From Dyadobacter jiangsuensis (GTDB lineage Bacteria; Bacteroidota; Bacteroidia; Cytophagales; Spirosomataceae), in the NCBI RefSeq assembly GCF_003014695.1, contig NZ_PYAS01000009.1:62001-126000 (forward strand): 64,000 nucleotides of DNA, given 5' to 3'. The notes beneath the pieces were generated by a model that saw nothing but the letters and a program-made list of their open reading frames with translations, made no database searches and was not told where the DNA came from. Below are positions 47,010 through 55,507 of the stretch, piece by piece (the stretch's first letter is position 1; every line of letters begins with the position of its first letter). A program made the translations under genes and the position numbers.

Positions 47010-47684
47010 TTAGTCCCAATCGTCGCCACCACCAAACCGGCGGCCGTAGTCTTTCGAACCGCCTCCGCCTTTTTTGTTGCTGTAACGGTCTTCCATTTTC
47101 GGTCTTCCTCCCTGGTGACGGTTATGGTCATGTCCGCGGTCGTGGTGCCCCTTGTCGCGCTGCTTGTCGGGCTGGCGGAAGTTGTTGCCTCCTCCCGAAA
47201 AGCCCCGGTCGCTAAAGTTGCGTTCGGCAGGTCTTGCCGGTGCGCTCGGTGCGTCGTCATCGTCCTGATCGTCGTCGTCAACAGACGGTTCTTGCCGGGT
47301 ATAATCCCTTCCTGTATTTCTATCTTGAGTATAAGGCGTTCTGTTACCTGGACCGTCATTTCCCGCCGGTCGTGGCCGGTTAAAGCCTTCCCGGTTGCGC
47401 GTATCGGGCCGGGAAGTGCCGCCACCGCCGTCGCTTCTGGGTTCTCTCTTCTGGGATTCGTTTACAACCAGAGGCCTGCCATACATATCCGCCCCGTTCA
47501 ATGCACTAATGGCAGCTCTCGCTTCTGTTTCATCGGGCATTTCAACAAACCCGAACCCTTTGCTTTGACGCGTAATTTTGTCAATGATAATTTTCGCCGA
47601 GCTCACTTTACCATACTTTTCGAAAGCTTCACGCAGCTCGCTTTCCTTTAACTTAAAAGAAAGACTACCAACAAAAATGTCCAT
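47010..47684 (-). CDS. RRM RNA-binding protein with low-complexity tail
   Basis: 224 residues. One RRM (about 1-80) with RNP2 (IFVGSL) and RNP1 (KGFGFVEM), so the aromatic RNA-binding residues are intact. Residues 85-224 are low complexity, rich in Arg, Asp, Gly and Asn, with RGG-like and RDxx repeats. This layout is common in Bacteroidota and resembles cyanobacterial Rbp and plant glycine-rich proteins; in Bacteroides such proteins affect many mRNAs. The tail may support condensation or unspecific RNA contacts. Confidence 0.88.
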   Translation of the reverse strand: MDIFVGSLSFKLKESELREAFEKYGKVSSAKIIIDKITRQSKGFGFVEMPDETEARAAISALNGADMYGRPLVVNESQKREPRSDGGGGTSRPDTRNREGFNRPRPAGNDGPGNRTPYTQDRNTGRDYTRQEPSVDDDDQDDDDAPSAPARPAERNFSDRGFSGGGNNFRQPDKQRDKGHHDRGHDHNRHQGGRPKMEDRYSNKKGGGGSKDYGRRFGGGDDWD

Positions 47685-47798
47685 GAAACGCCTTGATTTT
47701 ATTGATTTTAGATGTAATAAATATATTTTACTTTATCCACTCAAGAGCCAAAGTCGGCTTATTTACTTTTCTTGGTCTTGATTTTCTGATTATTATAT

Positions 47799-47806
47799 CA
47801 AAGCTA
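47799..47806 (-). promoter_or_regulatory. Candidate -7 box for RNA-binding protein gene
   Basis: The minus strand reads TAGCTTTG, an exact TAnnTTTG match, with a TTG 22 bases upstream (one more than ideal). It would give a 5' leader of about 108 bases that is very A/T-rich. Confidence 0.42.
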
Positions 47807-47853
47807 AATAAAATTGCCCAAAGTGATCCAAGGGGACATTTTTTAATTTTTTT

Positions 47854-48309
47854 CTATAATTTAAGTCTGACGTCATAAACAAAATCACGGACCGATCGGA
47901 TGGAATAGGTTACAGCCCTGCGAAATAGCGGATTGAGCAGGAAATTGAATTCATCGTCCATGATAGCGGAAGGGATTTTGATAATCCCGTAATCGGCCTT
48001 CCGGAGCAAATGAGTACCAAAATCTTTGGCCGAAGCGGGTGCAGGGGCATTCTTCCAATCGCCGGGCAGGGCGCTGACCGGCAATTCTAAAATATAGTCA
48101 GGGTCTACTTCAAACGCGGTAATACTGAGCGCCCGCGGAATGTCATCTATGTTTACATTGGCCGTATATTCCAGCAACGCCAGCGCGCGGCTTTCCGAAG
48201 TATAAATGCAGGGCGTAAGCGGGTGGTTCCAGCGGCCGCCATGCAGGCGTGCACCTTCGCCGTCGAGGTCGCGGGCGTAACGTGTGCGCCCGACTCTGTA
48301 AACGATCAT
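47854..48309 (-). CDS. RES-domain toxin
   Basis: 151 residues. RES domain: RVGRTRYARDLDGEGARLHGGRWNHP, then IYTSESRALALLEYTAN. The conserved Arg, Glu and Ser of RES proteins are present. Characterised members (MbcT, ParT) degrade NAD+ or ADP-ribosylate PRPP synthetase. The gene directly follows a matching antitoxin gene, with 11 bases between, so this is a type II toxin-antitoxin pair. The start is ATG at 48309. Confidence 0.9.
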   Translation of the reverse strand: MIVYRVGRTRYARDLDGEGARLHGGRWNHPLTPCIYTSESRALALLEYTANVNIDDIPRALSITAFEVDPDYILELPVSALPGDWKNAPAPASAKDFGTHLLRKADYGIIKIPSAIMDDEFNFLLNPLFRRAVTYSIRSVRDFVYDVRLKL

Positions 48310-48320
48310 CGGCTACGGCA

Positions 48321-48833
48321 TCAAGAATAAACCCCGTAATCAATGCGCCCGATCATATTTTTGATTTCTTCGCGGCCGAACTGATTATCCAGGAAGTCAA
48401 AAGGCCGCTGGCCTCCCAGCGCCTGATTAGGCCTGAAAACCCAGCTATTGAAACGCGCTGCGTCTTCGAATACTTCGTATCCGTAAGAATAAATATCAGC
48501 CAGGCTAACGATCCGCTCGCTTAGGGATTGATTAAACTTTTCATCCCCCTTTTTATTGATTAGCGTCGCCCGCGCCACCGACAATGCATGGGCCAGCTGA
48601 TCATAGTCCAAACCAGCCTTCTCCTTAAACAACTCAAAATCATTCTTGCTGATCCCTTTCCGGATCATCTCGATTTTCTGAAAGCTGGTCATCTGGCTTT
48701 CGGGCTTTTGCAGGGAGGTTTTGAAGATAATACCGGGGTGTTGCGCGCCATAATAGGCAGCATAAGGTTCATTAAAAGTGGCCCCCGGGCCGTCCTCTGG
48801 CTCCGGATATGGCTTAGGTGTGTGCTTTTTCAT
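48321..48833 (-). CDS. Xre/MbcA/ParS-family (DUF2384) antitoxin
   Basis: 170 residues. An N-terminal tail (1-45) with many Pro and Glu, a helical Xre-like DNA-binding core (about 50-105) and the C-terminal toxin-binding DUF2384 domain (about 110-170; FNSWVFRPNQALGGQRPFDFL). It neutralises the RES toxin by blocking its active site and should repress its own promoter through the palindrome just upstream. The low-complexity N-terminus is longer than in most family members. Confidence 0.9.
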   Translation of the reverse strand: MKKHTPKPYPEPEDGPGATFNEPYAAYYGAQHPGIIFKTSLQKPESQMTSFQKIEMIRKGISKNDFELFKEKAGLDYDQLAHALSVARATLINKKGDEKFNQSLSERIVSLADIYSYGYEVFEDAARFNSWVFRPNQALGGQRPFDFLDNQFGREEIKNMIGRIDYGVYS

Positions 48834-48848
48834 AATGATCTAAATATT

Positions 48849-48878
48849 TACTAAATCCAGTATAAATTTATACTAAAT
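48849..48878. promoter_or_regulatory. Operator candidate of the toxin-antitoxin operon
   Basis: AGTATAAATTTATACT (48859-48874) is a perfect 16-base palindrome, 26 bases upstream of the antitoxin start. A direct repeat TACTAAAT occurs at 48849-48856 and 48871-48878, two helical turns apart. This arrangement fits cooperative binding of an antitoxin dimer. Confidence 0.6.
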
Positions 48879-48892
48879 GTACGGAAATAAAA

Positions 48893-48915
48893 ATGCCCCG
48901 CAAATAGCGGGGCAT
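48893..48915 (-). terminator. Terminator after the HEAT/DUF1080 gene
   Basis: ATGCCCCGC pairs with GCGGGGCAT around a five-base loop, nine bases after the stop codon, and the minus-strand exit side is U-rich. It separates the gene from the toxin-antitoxin operator. Confidence 0.82.
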
Positions 48916-48923
48916 CTCCAAAA

Positions 48924-51900
48924 TCATTTTTTCTTCTTATTCTTTTTCTTTCCTGTTTCCACCGGTTCTGGTGCCACTTTGGTGAGGTCTTTGACGCGGA
49001 TGTTCCTGAATTTGAGTTCGGAACCGTGGCCAAGGAACCCGAGGTGGCCGCTGGTTCTTTTAAGTCCCGGGTGATCCTTATGATCGGCAGTGCCGTTTTT
49101 GCTGGCTTCTGCAAGGTCGCCATCCAGGATTACGGTGCCGTTCAGGGTTACCTTGATTTTCGAGCCTTGCACGCGCACTTCTTCGTAGTTCCACTCGCCA
49201 ATCGGTTTCAAATAGCCTCTTTTCGCAGGAATAATGCCGTAGGCTGAACCGTGGTACTGGTATTCGTGCAGATCCTTGTAAATCTCTGCTTCGTTGTCCA
49301 GAATCTGAATTTCAGTTCCTACGTACGCCGCGTCGCCTTCCATCGGCGTGCGGATACCCAGGCCGTTGTTGGCACCCGGCGTAAGCTGAAACTCGAAACG
49401 GAAGTCGAAATCGCTGTATTCATCTTTGGTGTACAGGTTGCCTTTGCCGCCTTTTTTAGGATCGACAACGAGTTCGCCGTTTTGAATGAAATAGTCGGTT
49501 TTGTTACCCACCCATTCAAACATATTGGTACCGTCGAAGAGGACTTTGAAATCATCCTTCTGCTCGGCTTCGGGCAATGTAAATTCAGGACGAGGGATTT
49601 CACGAACGTAGATATCACGGTAGTGGATCTCGTTGCCGTGCGCCTGTAATTCGAGTTGTTCTTTCGCGAAGATAGGCAAGTTGCGATCCCAGTAGTTTTC
49701 GAGCACTACATTGTCTACCACATTCTCACCATTCAGATCCACCGATACGCGGTCGCCGATCATCGTGATATGGAAGGTATTCCATTCGCCGATCGCATTG
49801 TCGGCTACTTTCGAAGGCTTGCTCGGGTTTTTCTGGTTGTTATAAAGCCCTCCCGAACCCACCTGCGCGCCTACGCTTACACGTGAGGTATCCCAGATCT
49901 GCACCTGCGGCGTACCGCGGAGGTAAATACCTGCGTCACCGTCTTTCTGGATTTTCCAATCGACGTACATTTCGAAATCGCCGTATTGTTTTACGGTGCA
50001 AAGGTTGTCGCCATGGCCGGAGAACACGAGTTCACCATCTTTGGCAAACCAATCCTTGAATGCAGCTTCATCCGCTTTTTTCTGTTTGAAAGCCAAAGTG
50101 TCGGCGCTCATTTTGCGGCGTGCGATCGGGTTTTGTACCAAACCTTTCCAGCCTGAAAGGTCTTTGCCATTGAACAATGACACAAAACCTTCGCCAGTCG
50201 GCAACTCAGCCAAATGTTTGCGGATGGATTCGCGCTGGTAATCAGCATCCTGTCCTTTCAAAAGAGGACCCGCTTTGGTAAGCAGCTCACGGATTTCGGC
50301 GCTGTACAGGTTTTTGTTAGCCAATGCGATGTTCATCACGGCCTGCGCTGCTGCCTGTTGTGTACCGGCGTTATCCAGGTATTTTCCTGCCAGTAATAGC
50401 GAATTGAAAGTCCGGTTTCTTCCGAGCTCTTTCAAAATGGCTTCTTTCTGTGCATCGGTTTTCGCGATCGCCAATGCCTCACGAAGCATAATCACCTTGT
50501 TGGCAGCCGTCTTTCCGGACTTTGCTGTTGTAGCTACATAGCCTGTCAATGCGGCATTGAAATCATCTGTGTCGCTGGTGTTGCGCGCAATTGTCAGCAA
50601 TTCTCCGGCTGCGCTTGCATCCGACCATGCCGAGAGAGCCGCAATGGCCGATTTCTTTTTCGCGGCATCTCCGTTTCCATAAGCTTCGGCCACTGATTTC
50701 AGCGCTTTTTTACCGCCAATACCTGCCAAAACCGCAAGGTAATTACCTTGTTTATCGGCAGGGGCAGCCTGTATTTGTTTCAAAACAGCGTCTGTCTGGC
50801 TATTCACATCACCACTTTCCTTAATCGCCGCGTCGATAGCGCTCTGCGTGGCTGCAACCTCGTCGGCATTGGAAACGGTATTCAGCAAGGTATAGAGCTG
50901 TGGCAAATCGTTACCGGTAGCCAGGGATTTCAATGCATTGAAAGCCGATTTCCGCACTTCGGGATTGGTATTTTTCAATTGTGCGGAAACAACCGGAAGC
51001 TTGGAACTCGCTCCACGGGCAGCCAGTACGTCGATTAAGGCCGATTGTGAAGCCGCAGGAAGGGTAGGAATGGCGGTTGCCACCTGATCCACGAGCGAGG
51101 CACCTTTAATCGTAAGCAAGCTGCTCTTAACTGCCGCTATTTCGTCCGCAGTGGCTGTTTTCAGAACCGGGATCAGTTTGGCAATGCTGCTTTCCTGACC
51201 GATTCTGCCGGCAGCCCAAATGGCAGCGGTTTTTACTTTGCTATCCTTCGAAGCCAATGCTTTCAAAACGACCGGCAATGCATCTTTCGATTCCGCACGG
51301 CCCAGCATAGTGATGATCTCCGCCTGCACGGTAGGAGTCGCCTTTTTGTATGCATTCAGCCAAGGCGTAGTGCCATCGGCCATCAGGTATTTCTGGCCCA
51401 GTTTCAATGCAGCAGCGCGGTATTGTGCGTCGCTGCTCTGCAATGCGCTTACGAGCACTGGTACAGATTCTCTCTTTTTGATATCCGAATAAATCTTCAA
51501 TGCAGAAGAACGCGTCGCTGATTGCTTCGCATCAGGTGTAGCCTTGATCAAAGCGAGCGCCGCTTTTTCAGCGGAGGCTGCATTACCATTGGCCGCCAGA
51601 TTTGCGAGGTATTTGAGGTAAACAGCCGTAGCATCCGCTTCATCGTAACCATAAGCGGCTTTCTGCGCAGCGCCTGCCAGGATACTTTCCGAAGAAGGCG
51701 AGCCGATTTCCGAAAGCGCATAAAGGCTTACCTTACGCAGCTTGGTGTCGGAGTTGGCAGCGGTTTTTTCGATGGCGGGAGCAGCTTCTTTGTTGTGGCT
51801 GCCGCCCAATGCCTCGGTGATCGCGAGTTGGGCGCCTCCGTTGGCATTGTTTAGCGCTTGCAGCAATGCAGCTCCGGCAGCTGGCGAGCCAATGCGTGCC

Positions 51901-52361
51901 AGCGTTCGCGCAGCAGGTTGCGAAAGCCGCTCGTCTTTGAGATAACCTTTCAAAACATCCACTGATTCATCCTTGCCCACTGTTTGGAGCTGATAAATGA
52001 GGAAATTTTTGCTGTCGGGATCGCTTACTTTCGACAATGCTTCGCCATAGGCCTCGGCCGCGTCTTTACGCAATGCTTCTTTGCCGGCCTGGGACGCATA
52101 ATAGGTGAAGCCACCCAATGCATATTGGATTTTGGTATTGTCTCCTTTGCCGAGCGGTGTCAGCATGGAGGCAATCTGCACCAGGCCGGGCTTGCCGAGC
52201 TGGGCAAGCTCTTCCATGTTTTTCTTCAGTGCAGCCTCGTTTTGGGAAGGCAGTTTCGCCAACACCGCCTTCACTTTGGCGTCGAGCGAGTTGTCGGATT
52301 GGGCCATCAGCTGCGAGGAAGCCAGGCAGAGGGCCATGATAGGGTAAAGTCTTTTTTTCAT
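48924..52361 (-). CDS. Giant exported protein: HEAT repeats plus two DUF1080 domains
   Basis: 1145 residues. Signal peptide (ends near LMAQ; start at 52361, MKKRLYP), then about 650 residues of HEAT-type helical repeats (about 30-700), then two DUF1080 (3-keto-disaccharide hydrolase) beta-sandwiches at about 717-930 and 937-1120, and a lysine-rich tail. The first DUF1080 domain opens with SLFNGKDLSGWKG and the second with VLFDGTNMFEWVG. Characterised DUF1080 proteins act on glycosides previously oxidised at C3. The upstream gene, ending 55 bases away, encodes a Gfo/Idh-type oxidoreductase, so the two probably act in sequence. HEAT repeats may scaffold the substrate or partner proteins. Confidence 0.9.
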   Translation of the reverse strand: MKKRLYPIMALCLASSQLMAQSDNSLDAKVKAVLAKLPSQNEAALKKNMEELAQLGKPGLVQIASMLTPLGKGDNTKIQYALGGFTYYASQAGKEALRKDAAEAYGEALSKVSDPDSKNFLIYQLQTVGKDESVDVLKGYLKDERLSQPAARTLARIGSPAAGAALLQALNNANGGAQLAITEALGGSHNKEAAPAIEKTAANSDTKLRKVSLYALSEIGSPSSESILAGAAQKAAYGYDEADATAVYLKYLANLAANGNAASAEKAALALIKATPDAKQSATRSSALKIYSDIKKRESVPVLVSALQSSDAQYRAAALKLGQKYLMADGTTPWLNAYKKATPTVQAEIITMLGRAESKDALPVVLKALASKDSKVKTAAIWAAGRIGQESSIAKLIPVLKTATADEIAAVKSSLLTIKGASLVDQVATAIPTLPAASQSALIDVLAARGASSKLPVVSAQLKNTNPEVRKSAFNALKSLATGNDLPQLYTLLNTVSNADEVAATQSAIDAAIKESGDVNSQTDAVLKQIQAAPADKQGNYLAVLAGIGGKKALKSVAEAYGNGDAAKKKSAIAALSAWSDASAAGELLTIARNTSDTDDFNAALTGYVATTAKSGKTAANKVIMLREALAIAKTDAQKEAILKELGRNRTFNSLLLAGKYLDNAGTQQAAAQAVMNIALANKNLYSAEIRELLTKAGPLLKGQDADYQRESIRKHLAELPTGEGFVSLFNGKDLSGWKGLVQNPIARRKMSADTLAFKQKKADEAAFKDWFAKDGELVFSGHGDNLCTVKQYGDFEMYVDWKIQKDGDAGIYLRGTPQVQIWDTSRVSVGAQVGSGGLYNNQKNPSKPSKVADNAIGEWNTFHITMIGDRVSVDLNGENVVDNVVLENYWDRNLPIFAKEQLELQAHGNEIHYRDIYVREIPRPEFTLPEAEQKDDFKVLFDGTNMFEWVGNKTDYFIQNGELVVDPKKGGKGNLYTKDEYSDFDFRFEFQLTPGANNGLGIRTPMEGDAAYVGTEIQILDNEAEIYKDLHEYQYHGSAYGIIPAKRGYLKPIGEWNYEEVRVQGSKIKVTLNGTVILDGDLAEASKNGTADHKDHPGLKRTSGHLGFLGHGSELKFRNIRVKDLTKVAPEPVETGKKKNKKKK

Positions 52362-52416
52362 CAGATATGCCGGTGCCGCAAGCCCGAATAGGCCTGTCAG
52401 CGTAGCTTTTAGGTTC

Positions 52417-53694
52417 TTAAATGGTCCAGGGAGCACGCATTGGCTGGTTGATCAACCGGTTGGCGCCTTCGTCGTCGATAAATTCCTGCTTGTCCGGATC
52501 GAATTTCAATGAGCGGCCCAGGCGCAATGCGATGAGGCCCATGTTTACGATCGTACAAGAGCGGTGACCGTTTTCTTCGTTCAATGCGAACTTTTTGCGG
52601 TTCTTCACGGCGTCCACGAAGTCGGTAATCTGTGGTTCGGGATCGGGGAATGCGGCGAGTTTCTTTTCCAGGTCCGGAATATCCGATTTGAAATTTTGGT
52701 ACAGCTTGCCTTTCGGGCCCTCGATGTACGCTACTTTATCGTCTTTGGCCTCGCCGTCGAGCACGATCTGGCAGCCATCGGCATAAGTGTAGGTAATGCG
52801 GCGCCAGGTTCCTACGGCTTCGGTATGTTGCTGAGGGGCATCCACTTCCACACTTACAGGGCTGGTATCGTCCTTGCCGAGGAAATATTGAATCGGGTCA
52901 ATGTAATGCTGGCCCATGTCGCCCAGGCCGCCGCCATCGTAATCCCAATAGCCACGGAAGGTCCCGTGCACGCGGTGCTCGCTGTATGGCTTGTACGGCG
53001 CGGGTCCGAGCCACATATCATAGTCGAGCTCGGCTGGTACCGGTTGAGGTGCATTGTTTGTTTTACCTACCCAATAGAACTTCCAGTCGAAACCGGTATG
53101 CTTGCTCACGGTCACTTTCAATGGCCAGCCGAGCAAGCCGCTCTGAACGAGTTTTTTAATGGGTTTTACGGTGGTATTCATTCCGTAGAAATTGCTTTCG
53201 AAACGGAACCAGGTATTGAGACGGAACACTCTTCCATGCTGCTGGACGGCCTCTACCAGGCGCTTGCCTTCGCCAATGGTACGGGTCATCGGTTTCTCGC
53301 ACCACACGTCCTTGCCCGCGCGGGCAGCATCGGCGGCGATAATGCCATGCCAATGCGGAGGCGTCGCCACGTGCACGATGTCCACCTCGGGAAGCTGGAT
53401 CAGCTCGCGGTAGTCGGAGAAGGTTTTGACGCCCTTGTCAACCATATTTACCGCAATGTCGAGGTGTTTTTTATCCACATCACACAATGCAACTACTTTG
53501 GTGCCGGCATAAGGGATGTGGCCGCGGCCCATGGAGCCGGTTCCAACGATAGCCTTGGTGAGCGTGTCGCTAGGGGCGAGGTAACCTTTCCCCAGCACAT
53601 GGCGGGGAACGATCGAAAACGTTGCCAGCGTCGCCAGTGAGCCTTTGATAAAGCTCCTGCGTGAGGACGCGGAAAGTCCTTTCTCTTCTTTCAT
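52417..53694 (-). CDS. Tat-exported Gfo/Idh/MocA oxidoreductase
   Basis: 425 residues. Twin-arginine signal SRRSFIKGSL near the N-terminus followed by a hydrophobic stretch, so the folded enzyme with bound cofactor is exported to the periplasm. The Rossmann domain has TGSMGRGHIPYAG, and CEKPMTR holds the expected catalytic-site lysine of the Gfo/Idh/MocA family. The C-terminal domain follows (GDMGQHYIDPIQY). Family members oxidise or reduce sugars with tightly held NAD(P). The pair with the DUF1080 gene suggests C3 oxidation of glycosides. Upstream lies a 168-base region with strong hairpins. Confidence 0.92.
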   Translation of the reverse strand: MKEEKGLSASSRRSFIKGSLATLATFSIVPRHVLGKGYLAPSDTLTKAIVGTGSMGRGHIPYAGTKVVALCDVDKKHLDIAVNMVDKGVKTFSDYRELIQLPEVDIVHVATPPHWHGIIAADAARAGKDVWCEKPMTRTIGEGKRLVEAVQQHGRVFRLNTWFRFESNFYGMNTTVKPIKKLVQSGLLGWPLKVTVSKHTGFDWKFYWVGKTNNAPQPVPAELDYDMWLGPAPYKPYSEHRVHGTFRGYWDYDGGGLGDMGQHYIDPIQYFLGKDDTSPVSVEVDAPQQHTEAVGTWRRITYTYADGCQIVLDGEAKDDKVAYIEGPKGKLYQNFKSDIPDLEKKLAAFPDPEPQITDFVDAVKNRKKFALNEENGHRSCTIVNMGLIALRLGRSLKFDPDKQEFIDDEGANRLINQPMRAPWTI

Positions 53695-53758
53695 TCGTTA
53701 AGGTTCTTTTAGGAAGTAAAACTGATTGTTATGTGCTTGTGAAATTAGGACAATATCA

Positions 53759-53818
53759 GGAATGCGCCAAAGCATTCCCGGGCATTACCCGATATTAATG
53801 GGGTAATGCCTCGGAATG
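53759..53818 (-). promoter_or_regulatory. Switching hairpins upstream of the Gfo/Idh gene
   Basis: GGCATTACCC (53781-53790) pairs with GGGTAATGCC (53801-53810). The segment GCATTCC (53772-53778) can pair either with GGAATGC (53759-53765), forming a hairpin next to the first, or with GGAATG (53813-53818), extending the first stem. No U-tract follows, so a simple terminator is unlikely; the role is open. Confidence 0.45.
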
Positions 53819-53862
53819 GGCCGTAAAATCAGAGAAAATGGGCAATACGCCCTGCGTGCTCG

Positions 53863-55422
53863 TTACAATGGAATATTGCCGTGCTTCTTTTTGGGGAGCA
53901 CATCCACCTTGTTTTCCAGCATTTCGAAGGCGCGGATGAGCTTCGCGCGGGTCTGGTCGGGGTAGATCACCTCATCGATATAACCGCGGTGCGCGGCCCG
54001 GTAAGGGTTCGCAAATTTGTGGGTATAGTCGTCGATTTTTTCCTTCAATTTCTCCGCCGGATTTTCGGCTTGTGCAATCTCCCGTTTGAAAATGATTTCG
54101 GCCGCACCGCTCGCGCCCATTACGGCGATTTCGGCGGAAGGCCATGCAAAGTTCATATCCGCGCCGATGTGCTTGGAATTCATCACATCATAGGCGCCCC
54201 CGTACGCCTTGCGCGTGATCACGGTAATGCGCGGAACCGTCGCCTCGCAGAATGCATACAGCAGTTTCGCGCCGTTGCTGATGATCGCATTCCATTCCTG
54301 GTCGGTACCGGGAAGGAAGCCGGGGACATCTTCCAATACCAACAACGGAATGTTAAAACAATCGCAAAACCGCACAAAACGCGCCGCTTTCTGGCTCGCA
54401 TGGATGTCGAGCACACCCGCAAGCACGGCGGGTTGGTTGGCTACAATGCCAATGCTGCGGCCGGCAATGCGCGAGAAGCCCACGACGATATTTTCAGCAA
54501 AATTTTCGTGTACTTCAAAAAAACTGTCGGGGTCGGAAAGCTCGGTGATTACCTCCCGCATATCGTAAGGCTGGTTGGCATTCTCCGGAATGAGCGTATT
54601 CAATGCCGGGCGAAGCTCGTCGCCGGGTGTGTAAGGATACCGAGGCGCATCGTCCTCACAATTTTGCGGCATATAGCTCAGCAGCTTTTTGATTGACTGC
54701 AGGCATTCGACTTCATTGGCCGAAACAAAATGCGTTACGCCCGATTTTGTGGCGTGCGTCATCGCACCGCCGAGTTCTTCCGAAGTTACTTCTTCGTGCG
54801 TCACCGTTTTGACCACATTGGGTCCGGTCACGAACATATAGCTCGTGTTTTCAACCATTAATATGAAATCCGTGATCGCAGGCGAATATACGGCACCGCC
54901 GGCGCAAGGGCCCATTACAGCCGAAATCTGCGGTATGACCCCGGAAGCCAGCGTGTTTTTGTAAAAAATATCCGCATAACCTGCAAGCGAGAGCACCCCT
55001 TCCTGAATGCGCGCGCCACCCGAGTCGTTGAGGCCGATCAGCGGGGCGCCGTTTTTCATGGCGAGGTCCATCAGCTTGCAGATTTTTTCCGCATGTGTTT
55101 CCGAAAGCGAGCCGCCGAAAACGGTGAAATCCTGTGCGAAAACGTAAACCAGCCGGCCATTAACTTTGCCGTAGCCTGTTACCACGCCGTCGCCGAGGTA
55201 ATGCTCCTTGTCCAGCCCGAAATCCTTGCTGCGGTGCATCACAAATCGGCCTATTTCTTCGAAGGAGCCTTTGTCGAGTAGAATGGAAATGCGTTCCCGG
55301 GCGGTGAGCTTTCCCTTTGCATGTTGCGCCTGGATCCTGTTTTCACCGCCGCCCAGTTCAGCCTCAGCGTTTTTTTGATCTAAAAGTTCTTTTTTTGAAA
55401 CAGCGGCTGATAGGGATTCCAT
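53863..55422 (-). CDS. Acyl-CoA carboxylase beta subunit (PccB type)
   Basis: 519 residues. Two carboxyltransferase halves: N-terminal (about 30-260; [38 protein letters not shown]) and C-terminal (about 280-500; [37 protein letters not shown]). It moves CO2 from biotin to an acyl-CoA, most often propionyl-CoA, and would use the carrier at 31025-31552. No alpha subunit (biotin carboxylase) lies in the window. Methylmalonyl-CoA decarboxylase is the main alternative, since it shares the fold. Confidence 0.92.
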   Translation of the reverse strand: MESLSAAVSKKELLDQKNAEAELGGGENRIQAQHAKGKLTARERISILLDKGSFEEIGRFVMHRSKDFGLDKEHYLGDGVVTGYGKVNGRLVYVFAQDFTVFGGSLSETHAEKICKLMDLAMKNGAPLIGLNDSGGARIQEGVLSLAGYADIFYKNTLASGVIPQISAVMGPCAGGAVYSPAITDFILMVENTSYMFVTGPNVVKTVTHEEVTSEELGGAMTHATKSGVTHFVSANEVECLQSIKKLLSYMPQNCEDDAPRYPYTPGDELRPALNTLIPENANQPYDMREVITELSDPDSFFEVHENFAENIVVGFSRIAGRSIGIVANQPAVLAGVLDIHASQKAARFVRFCDCFNIPLLVLEDVPGFLPGTDQEWNAIISNGAKLLYAFCEATVPRITVITRKAYGGAYDVMNSKHIGADMNFAWPSAEIAVMGASGAAEIIFKREIAQAENPAEKLKEKIDDYTHKFANPYRAAHRGYIDEVIYPDQTRAKLIRAFEMLENKVDVLPKKKHGNIPL

Positions 55423-55440
55423 GTAATGCGGGGATATGGT

Positions 55441-55448
55441 TACATTTG
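55441..55448 (+). promoter_or_regulatory. Candidate -7 box for porQ
   Basis: TACATTTG is an exact TAnnTTTG match, 59 bases before the porQ start, in the divergent region with the carboxylase gene. A -33 box is not clear. Confidence 0.4.
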
Positions 55449-55507
55449 TTGGTGAACGGTTATAAATATAGCTGCATTTTAATGATTAGGGAAATTATTG
55501 GACGTTT

